Shown in pieces: positions 5,566 to 5,976 of a stretch of 5,976 nucleotides of DNA. The notes beneath the pieces were generated by a model that was not told the DNA's origin, ran no database searches, and worked only from the letters and a program-made list of their open reading frames with translations. A program made the translations under genes and the position numbers. Position 1 is the first letter of the stretch. The number at the start of each line of letters is the position of its first letter. The stretch lies in NCBI GenBank assembly GCA_021825225.1, contig JAKAIH010000187.1, positions 1 through 5,976 on the forward strand. The letters run 5' to 3'. Origin of the DNA: Pseudomonadota bacterium. GTDB lineage: Bacteria; Pseudomonadota; Gammaproteobacteria; Burkholderiales; SG8-39.

Positions 5566-5976
5566 TGGGCGCGCCGCGCGTATTGGTCACGGGCGCGTCC
5601 GGCTACCTCGGCAGCCAGCTGGTCGCAGCGCTGGCGGCGGACCCCGCGCGCAAGCCCGCCGTTCTGGTGGCGATGGACGTGCGCGAGGTGCCGCCCGAAC
5701 AACGCCTGCCGGGCGTGGCTTATGAGACCGCCGACATCCGCGCGCCCGGCCTGGATGCGATGCTCGCGCGCCATGCGATCGACACGGTGGTGCATCTGGC
5801 GTCGATCGTCACGCCGGGCAAGAACAGCAAGCGCGAGTTCGAGTACTCCGTGGACGTGCTCGGCAGCGAAAACCTGCTCAAGGCCTGTGTCGCGGCGCGA
5901 GTGGGCAAGATCGTCGTGTCCTCCAGCGGCGCGGCCTACGGCTATCATGCCGATAATCCGGCCTGGATCGGCGAGG
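5565..5976 (+). CDS. NAD(P)-dependent epimerase/dehydratase (extended SDR), N-terminal part; truncated by the right edge
   Basis: A GTG start at 5565 shares its G with the TAG stop of the preceding gene (TAGTG), and AGGGAAG lies about 4 nt upstream, so the two genes are probably translationally coupled. The 137 visible residues begin with VLVTGASGYLGSQL (6-19). This includes the TGxxGxxG nucleotide-binding motif (9-16). The second strand ends in acidic D38 (VAMDV), which favours NAD over NADP. VVHLAS (75-80), DVLGSENLLKAC (97-108) and SSSGAAYG (119-126) are typical of extended SDRs such as sugar-nucleotide epimerases, hydroxysteroid dehydrogenase-like and ketoreductase-like members. The catalytic YxxxK lies beyond the edge. 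Coupling to a ThDP enzyme suggests it acts on that enzyme's product (a hydroxy-ketone, aldehyde or acyl compound) rather than on a nucleotide sugar; this is inference. Confidence 0.9.
   Translation, partial: MGAPRVLVTGASGYLGSQLVAALAADPARKPAVLVAMDVREVPPEQRLPGVAYETADIRAPGLDAMLARHAIDTVVHLASIVTPGKNSKREFEYSVDVLGSENLLKACVAARVGKIVVSSSGAAYGYHADNPAWIGE

Noticed and set aside
5232..5948. 238-codon minus-strand open frame across the ThDP/SDR junction
   Set aside because: It spans the end of one supported gene and the start of another and shows no domain; the plus-strand Rossmann motif is unambiguous.

Overview
The window is uniformly GC-rich and densely coding, with G/C-ending codons and short gaps. 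The style fits a proteobacterium, most likely a betaproteobacterium. That placement is inferred from codon style and gene types; no rRNA, tRNA or other taxonomic marker is present. I see no mobile element, CRISPR array or RNA gene.

Left part (1-1621). A gene truncated by the left edge runs leftward and encodes the N-terminus of an exported glycerophosphodiester phosphodiesterase (GDPD), recognisable from HRGARGLAPENTLPAF. Its signal-peptide region is duplicated in frame: an 88-bp unit occurs twice, 99 bp apart, with two differences. A 135-183 bp divergent gap, depending on which GDPD start is used, separates it from a membrane diguanylate cyclase with an intact GGEEF active site and I-site.

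Middle (1613-2799). An AraC-family regulator (N-terminal ligand-binding-type domain plus C-terminal double HTH) lies on the minus strand. Its stop region overlaps that of the cyclase gene tail to tail by 9 bp. Its promoter side faces the next operon.

Right part (2800-5976). Three plus-strand genes look like one operon: a bile acid:sodium symporter (BASS) family transporter, a thiamine-diphosphate enzyme of the acetolactate synthase/decarboxylase superfamily, and an NAD(P)-dependent extended SDR/epimerase cut off by the right edge. The last two overlap by one base (TAGTG). The simplest reading is an AraC-controlled uptake-and-conversion module: the transporter brings in an organic anion, possibly a 2-oxo acid, the ThDP enzyme decarboxylates or ligates it, and the SDR acts on a carbonyl or hydroxyl product. 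The substrate cannot be read from the sequence.

The most notable items are the in-frame signal-peptide duplication in GDPD, the non-standard active-site and cofactor motifs of the ThDP enzyme, and the uncharacterised AraC/BASS/ThDP/SDR arrangement. I found nothing that clearly amounts to a wholly new system.
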